A DNA stretch of 16,707 bases. Source: an uncultured Clostridia bacterium (GTDB lineage Bacteria; Bacillota; Clostridia; Christensenellales; Borkfalkiaceae). The notes beneath the pieces are model-generated. The model searched no databases and was not told the DNA's origin. It saw nothing but the letters and a program-made list of their open reading frames with translations. Made by a program: the position numbers and the translations under genes. The stretch's first letter is position 1, and every line of letters begins with the position of its first letter. Positions 13,401 to 16,707 of the stretch are shown piece by piece. The DNA lies in contig CAMWQS010000019.1 in assembly GCA_947176485.1 (NCBI GenBank), positions 1 to 16,707 on the forward strand, in the 5' to 3' direction.

Positions 13401-14247
13401 CGACGCCTACAACGCGTTGACCGCCGAGCAGAAGTCAGGCGTAACCAATTACGGTACTCTTACTCAAGCGGAAAGCGATTGGGCAAACGTGGCAGTCGTT
13501 TCGATTAACAAGCAAATAACTAATTTGCCCGACGTAAACGGTTGGACGGCATCGAAAGGAAAAGATACGATTACTAACGCTAAAACGAGTTACGAGACGG
13601 TTAAATCTGCTTACGAGGCGTTGACAGCCGCCCAGCAGGGTCAAGTAAACAATTACAGTAAAGTAACTAACGGCTTAACGAAGCTTGGCGAATTACTTAA
13701 CGGAATTGATTTTACAACCGCATTAAGTAACGTTAGCGACGCAAGCGCACTTACTAAAACCGAATGCCAAAGCATCGTTGACCTTTACAATAAGCTGACT
13801 GACGCGCAGAAAGCTAACCTTACCGCTGAAGAAACGGCTAAGTACGAAGCAGTTAAAACCACTTTTGACAACTTTGTAAATCAGACAAAAACGCTTATAT
13901 TCGATAAAAAGGCAGCTCAACCCGACGACGCAAGCTTCTGGACTTATGCAGGTAGCTATAAAGACGGCTCGTCTGCAACTATTGACGGAGTTCAATATAC
14001 AGGCGGTTTGAAATTTGATAAGAACGGTAAAATTTCATTTACAATCTCTGAGAAGATGACTATGAAAGTTTACTTTACTATCAAAACAAAAATCGCTTTG
14101 GACGGAGACAATTCCGCAATAGTCGGTACTACTGAAGGCGACCACTACGTTGCAACTATCGTGTTGGAAGCCGGCACCCATACCCTTTCAAAGGGCAAGG
14201 ACGGCGAATGCGCTGTATTCAAAGTTGTCCTCTCCCCCGCAGCATAA
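10486..14247 (+). CDS. Modular pectate lyase lipoprotein (PL1-type catalytic domain)
   Basis: 1,253 residues from the ATG at 10486, chosen because AGGAGG (10476-10481) lies 4 nt upstream; the ATG one codon earlier is also possible. A lipoprotein signal (1-26) ends in the lipobox SAAAC (lipidated Cys27). It is followed by a Pro/Asn linker, two InlB-type repeats (about 64-130 and 146-208), a fibronectin-like domain (213-306), a PL1 right-handed beta-helix lyase (about 307-740), a beta-sandwich (770-877), four helical repeats of about 60 residues (878-1136) and a C-terminal beta-sandwich (1138-1253). Active-site signs by comparison with B. subtilis Pel: D546 and D550 (DGSCD, calcium), K569 (HKTNLVGS), and R597/R602 in HHNWWHNCGSRIPLAR with the same five-residue spacing as R279/R284. 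It should cleave polygalacturonate by beta-elimination at the cell surface. It is transcribed alone, with its own terminator. Confidence 0.9.
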   Translation: MKKFKRASKLFLVAAMVAAFTFSAAACDTSDEGETAGPGPNITDPNDPNNPTPVNPTPGTTVEHTVKFVTNCDATIEDKKVKDGESFTVTDPTNGTAIFLGWYTNSNLDEQYKYTLGTPVKGDITLYAKWKTPVNPGGDTPVVTKYKVTFDSNGGSTIAPQTVEEGKKAFKPNNPEQAGKQFKGWLLNGNPFSFDNVITGDITLVASWSPLDAKIQGYGAYNESLYVEWSDGAPSQASVQYRLKGDSTWQDVDQELIRAKAGVSGVARVDVLGITAGDYDVKVQPSGGASPLELSDIAVTAYDRSGYAHFKYTDGVGAYNDDGTLKDNAIVIYVTNENKDYVMRDVVAKYSDLNMFNIPGSDWGNKDAEGIGWWLNNAQYGMDNKNSSKNKVPSNTYDAANGKNLGFKLANDNHPIDIRIIGTVTTPEGCTAYNSEKEGGSVGDNGHMARMKNLKNITIEGVGEDATLEGWGVHFMAGSDAVNGQGKNFEVRNLTFDKYAEDAVGMEGVQSGSKIAGPVERCWVHHNTFLPGYCANPAESDKGEGDGSCDFKRGEYFTCAYNYFADCHKTNLVGSSDSSLQYNLTYHHNWWHNCGSRIPLARQANIHFYNNYVSTDTNVPKGISISYVHSIRANSYIFSESNYYLGCKNITQKGGAKGWNNVFLGCSGTNDLQDSKTRDQVFSNNCAHYNGTKLDKFDTDPNLFYYNAQTKQSDCLLDDAVTARAKALQYAGCNGWGKNNPKKQATNASGAVRDLFNEKTPTDVVPVPDEGVLTVDFKAPPKGVILDGSVSSGNLKSTKGVGQFVTFKLSAPAKVTIGGVGDNYGGPYLMAQDGTVIAQLSSTVSVELEAGIYVICVGAYGYDLKQSSISSLTFEATAESAKVKLEALDQAITAIGEVTLSSKGAIENAKTLYDNLKAEEKATFESTYPGKIATLNQAIAKLSELQVENVKTLISAIGEVNEDSYPFIKSARDAYNALTAEQKSGVTNYGTLTQAESDWANVAVVSINKQITNLPDVNGWTASKGKDTITNAKTSYETVKSAYEALTAAQQGQVNNYSKVTNGLTKLGELLNGIDFTTALSNVSDASALTKTECQSIVDLYNKLTDAQKANLTAEETAKYEAVKTTFDNFVNQTKTLIFDKKAAQPDDASFWTYAGSYKDGSSATIDGVQYTGGLKFDKNGKISFTISEKMTMKVYFTIKTKIALDGDNSAIVGTTEGDHYVATIVLEAGTHTLSKGKDGECAVFKVVLSPAA

Positions 14248-14263
14248 TCAAATATTGTAAAAC

Positions 14264-14294
14264 AAAAAATCACGGCACACGCCGTGATTTTTTT
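14264..14294 (+). terminator. Terminator of the pectate lyase gene
   Basis: AAATCACGGC and GCCGTGATTT pair around an ACAC loop (14277-14280), followed by a T-run reaching 14294. The A-run ahead of it makes it potentially active on the minus strand too. Confidence 0.92.
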
Positions 14295-14308
14295 ATTGCT
14301 GTAAACGA

Positions 14309-14338
14309 ATAAGAAAAGCCCCGCCCAAACGGGCGGGG
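14309..14338 (-). terminator. Terminator of the secreted lipoprotein gene
   Basis: CCCCGCCC (14319-14326) pairs with GGGCGGGG (14331-14338) around a 4-nt loop. On the minus strand the stem is followed by CTTTTCTTATT. It lies 36 nt beyond the stop of the minus-strand lipoprotein gene. Confidence 0.82.
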
Positions 14339-14374
14339 AAAAGATTTATCTTTTAGTTTATAATATTTTAATAA

Positions 14375-15826
14375 TTAAGCAACGGGTTCGCAAGAAATCC
14401 AACCTACTTTATGTTCCTGGGCATCAAAGGTTATGGTATAAGTGCCAGGCGTTAATTCAAGTACTACGGTTTTATTAGTATGCTTACTTGCATGATATTC
14501 ACCAGCTGCTTGTGTATACGTTTTAGAACTATCCTTACTATCAACATACGTAGGTGTTCCATCTCCGTAACCTTGGCCAGAACTATCTTTTATCGTAAAT
14601 TTTCTACCATCGCTCGTACTAAAATAATTGATACTCAACGTGCTGGTTACATCAACTGTAATTTCAAGTTTTGAACCCTTAGTGGAAAGACCGCCAGACT
14701 TATATGTTGAAGTTCCTTTAGCGGTTACTTTAAGCCAAGAAGTATTAAACGTCGCATTAACGTCATACAGTGCAGGATTATCAGCTAATAACTTGTTAAA
14801 GTCAATCTTAGTGATAGCGGCATTTTCATCTCTTCCACACACGGAGCACTTACCGTTAGCATAGGTATGAGGAGCCTCATCGGTAACAAGTCCGGGAATA
14901 GAAGATACGGCCGTAAGACCTTGATTCGTGTAGTATACGCCGTAATTTGAAATCCAGTGAGCTTTAATACCTGTTTCCGTACAAGTTGAAGCCTTTGCGG
15001 GAACGGAATCTTTAACAGTCTCGGTAACAGTTCCGCCGGTTACAACGCCGATTGCATAGATGTTGATACCGCTACCGGTTGAGCCGATATAACGGGTTTC
15101 ACCTGCACCGATAGTAAACTTAGCTACGCCGAGAGCCGTGCCGGTACCGTTACCGATGCTCTGGCTGGTTCCTTCAATGAACTTAGTACCGCTAGTAGGG
15201 GTAGAAGTTTCATACAAAGCAAGAGAACGGTCAGTATTACCACCGCTGTATGCATAAACGTAAAGCGTAGTAGCCGTGGTAGCGGTTACTTCGATACAAG
15301 CCTGAGCACCGGAAGAACCGTTTATAGTTCCGCCTAAATTAATTTTACTGGTAAGGGTAAGCGCTTCACCGTTAAAATATGACGTATATTCAGAATCGCC
15401 CGTTTCAACCGTGGTAGCCTTATTAGCAATTTTAAGTCCGTTGCCGAGAGACGCACCGATTGCAAGATTTGTATCTAAATCTTCAGCTTTAATTAAAGTC
15501 TGGGTAAGTCCAGGGTTCACTTGACTACCCGTAAACTGATATCCGCAATCGGGGCACTTATTGTTAACGTTACTGTGTGCTGCAGTTTCAGTTTTTTCGC
15601 CCTCGTGTCCTTCTGCTGTGCATTCACGCTTGTGATTCGTTCCATCTACAGAAGTCCAGTCAGACCACGTATGGGTATGGGTCGTGCCCTGTCCGCCGCC
15701 GTTGCCACCACCGTTGCCGCTGTCGCCGCCATTGTCGCTACAAGCAACTAAGCCGGCCATTGTGGTTGCCGTTACAACACTCATTCCGAAAACCAAAAGG
15801 GCTTTCATAATTTTGGATTTTCTCAT
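14375..15826 (-). CDS. Secreted lipoprotein with two beta-sandwich modules and CxxCG cassettes
   Basis: 483 residues. A lipoprotein signal (1-28) ends in LVAC with Cys29 lipidated. A Gly/Asn/Ser linker (31-47) leads to a His/Trp-rich cassette ending in CPDCG (C91, C94, with C69 and several His before it), a first beta-sandwich (about 110-262) containing 'TTLYVYAYSGGNTDRSLALYE', a second short cassette ending in CSVCG (C327, C330), and a C-terminal beta-sandwich (340-483) ending 'VVLELTPGTYTITFDAQ'. No catalytic motif is visible. The sandwiches resemble carbohydrate-binding modules that accompany pectin-active enzymes in gut Firmicutes, so glycan binding at the cell surface is the best guess. 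AGGAGG (15832-15837) lies 5 nt before the ATG. The gene converges on the pectate lyase gene. Confidence 0.75.
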   Translation of the reverse strand: MRKSKIMKALLVFGMSVVTATTMAGLVACSDNGGDSGNGGGNGGGQGTTHTHTWSDWTSVDGTNHKRECTAEGHEGEKTETAAHSNVNNKCPDCGYQFTGSQVNPGLTQTLIKAEDLDTNLAIGASLGNGLKIANKATTVETGDSEYTSYFNGEALTLTSKINLGGTINGSSGAQACIEVTATTATTLYVYAYSGGNTDRSLALYETSTPTSGTKFIEGTSQSIGNGTGTALGVAKFTIGAGETRYIGSTGSGINIYAIGVVTGGTVTETVKDSVPAKASTCTETGIKAHWISNYGVYYTNQGLTAVSSIPGLVTDEAPHTYANGKCSVCGRDENAAITKIDFNKLLADNPALYDVNATFNTSWLKVTAKGTSTYKSGGLSTKGSKLEITVDVTSTLSINYFSTSDGRKFTIKDSSGQGYGDGTPTYVDSKDSSKTYTQAAGEYHASKHTNKTVVLELTPGTYTITFDAQEHKVGWISCEPVA

Positions 15827-15868
15827 TCTTTCCTCCTAAGGCTTTTCGCCCAAAATTTTTAAAGTTAA

Positions 15869-15890
15869 GTGATATAATAAATAATATCAC
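15869..15890. promoter_or_regulatory. Inverted repeat just downstream of the lipoprotein promoter
   Basis: GTGATAT (15869-15875) and ATATCAC (15884-15890) form a 7-bp inverted repeat with an 8-nt A/T-rich centre. It begins at or just after the predicted transcription start of the lipoprotein gene, the classic place for a repressor operator. A 5' mRNA hairpin is the alternative. Confidence 0.5.
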
Positions 15891-15897
15891 CTAATCT

Positions 15898-15926
15898 ATT
15901 ATACAACCGTAGAATTATAAATTCAA
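15898..15926 (-). promoter_or_regulatory. Sigma-A promoter of the secreted lipoprotein gene
   Basis: On the minus strand TTGAAT (15926-15921), 17 nt and a perfect TATAAT (15903-15898) give a leader of about 65 nt before the AGGAGG site. Confidence 0.85.
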
Positions 15927-16009
15927 GTAAAATATGAAAATTTTTAACTATTTTTTATAATTATTTTCGTTTTTTGGTGGAAAGAATGAGCTTATTTGGA
16001 AAAACAGAT

Positions 16010-16707
16010 TTAAAGGCTTTCTAAAATAAGCTTGTCCGCAACCAAAGCAATGAATTCGCTGTTGGTGGGGCGTTCGTTGCCTATGTATACTCTTGCGCCG
16101 AAAATAGAGCTTATCGCATCAGTCCTACCCCTATTCCAAGCAACTTCTATGGCGTGGCGGATAGCCCTTTCAACCTTGCTCGCACTCGTTGCAAACTTTT
16201 CGCTTATTTTGGGATAAAGCTCCTTTGTTACCCTGTTAATAATTGCCGGGTCTTCAACGGCAAGCTTTATGCCCTCTCTTAGATAGGAAAAGCCCTTTAT
16301 ATGGGGCGGAATGCCTATGGTAATAAAGATATTGCTTATCTTTTCGTCGATAGAGCCGACTTTGCGCTTGTCCCTAAGCTCAGTTGAAACCTTGTAGCCC
16401 ACCGTTCTGCCGTTGGAAAGCTCGGTAATTCTGTCAACGAGCGTTTCCGCCTTGACGGGCTTTGCAAGATAATACACGGCGCCGTGTTCGATGGCTTGGT
16501 CAACGATTTTATCGTCAACGAAACCGCCAATAGCTATCGTAAGACAATCGGGCGAGTTTTCTTTGACGAAGTCCAAAACGCCGAAGCCGTCAAGACCCGC
16601 AAGAACCAAGTCAACCACTGCCACCGTGGGCGCGCTGCGCTTGATAAGGTCTATTGCGGTGTTGCCGTTTGACGAGGTTGCGCATACGGAAAAGCCCTCT
16701 ACCGCCT
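16010..16707 (-). CDS. spo0A: Sporulation master regulator Spo0A (N-terminus cut by window edge)
   Basis: The reading frame is open to the window end, so the true start is outside; a GTG at 16624 is internal. The visible receiver half contains the phospho-acceptor strand VAVVDLVLAGLDG and the conserved Lys of YYLAKPV. The C-terminal effector domain is a textbook Spo0A_C: 'GIPPHIKGFSYLREGI', 'ITKELYP'-like 'VTKELYPKISEKFATSASKVERAIRHAIEVAW', then 'PTNSEFIALVADKL' near the end. It binds 0A boxes and drives entry into sporulation after phosphorylation. The segment normally reading M-P-x-x-D-G after the Asp is L-A-G-L-D-G here. The next gene downstream is the unrelated lipoprotein; no strong terminator was found after the stop. 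Confidence 0.95.
   Translation of the reverse strand, partial: AVEGFSVCATSSNGNTAIDLIKRSAPTVAVVDLVLAGLDGFGVLDFVKENSPDCLTIAIGGFVDDKIVDQAIEHGAVYYLAKPVKAETLVDRITELSNGRTVGYKVSTELRDKRKVGSIDEKISNIFITIGIPPHIKGFSYLREGIKLAVEDPAIINRVTKELYPKISEKFATSASKVERAIRHAIEVAWNRGRTDAISSIFGARVYIGNERPTNSEFIALVADKLILESL

Noticed and set aside
15986..16024. Short plus-strand reading frame of 12 codons (MSLFGKTDLKAF) after a purine-rich GGTGGAAAG
   Set aside because: Too short, overlaps the 3' end of spo0A on the other strand, and no plus-strand promoter is convincing; probably chance.
15989..16032. 9-bp inverted repeat (AGCTTATTT ... AAATAAGCT) at the end of spo0A as a possible terminator
   Set aside because: The loop is about 26 nt, one arm lies inside the coding region, and no U-tract follows on the minus strand.
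1..16707. CRISPR array, insertion sequence, prophage or integrase
   Set aside because: No regularly spaced repeats, transposase, integrase or flanking target duplications were seen; the accessory region appears to be simple single-gene units.

Overview
The window looks like chromosome of an endospore-forming, low-to-moderate GC Clostridia-type Firmicute, plausibly a gut anaerobe. Evidence: a complete spoIIIAA-AH operon, the C-terminal DNA-binding domain of Spo0A, a PolA with a degenerate proofreading domain, strong Gram-positive Shine-Dalgarno sites, and lipoproteins carrying InlB-type repeats and CxxCG cassettes. The family-level lineage cannot be fixed from the sequence alone.

Layout. Positions 1-4985 (all minus strand): start of nusB, an Asp23-family gene, then spoIIIAH back to spoIIIAA. 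In transcription order the operon runs AA to AH, then asp23, then nusB. asp23-nusB has its own vegetative-type promoter. Positions 4986-8682: two terminators, tRNA-Leu(AAG) (minus), coaE and polA (minus, overlapping, polA first), and tRNA-Leu(CAA) (plus). Positions 8684-10305: a membrane-anchored GIY-YIG protein (plus) that converges, across a shared terminator, on a DUF697/YcjF-like membrane protein (minus). Positions 10306-15926: an accessory 'pectin' region. A 1,253-residue pectate lyase lipoprotein (plus) is divergent from the DUF697 gene. It converges on a second secreted lipoprotein (minus) that carries what look like related beta-sandwich modules. Positions 16010-16707: the C-terminal part of Spo0A, cut by the window edge.

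How the parts may work together. spoIIIA encodes the mother-cell half of the channel linking mother cell and forespore, and Spo0A is the master regulator of sporulation entry. polA-coaE, nusB and the tRNAs are housekeeping genes. The pectate lyase and the second lipoprotein would sit on the outer face of the membrane and bind or cleave plant polysaccharide. A symmetrical pair of palindromes (TGTAAA-N3-TTTACA, centres 20 bp apart) lies midway between the divergent DUF697 and pectate lyase promoters. This suggests one regulator controls both, and it is the most interesting unexplained element here. Other points worth a look are a SpoIIIAG with no room for the beta-triangle insertion, an altered Walker A motif in SpoIIIAA, and apparently leaderless promoters on polA and the DUF697 gene.
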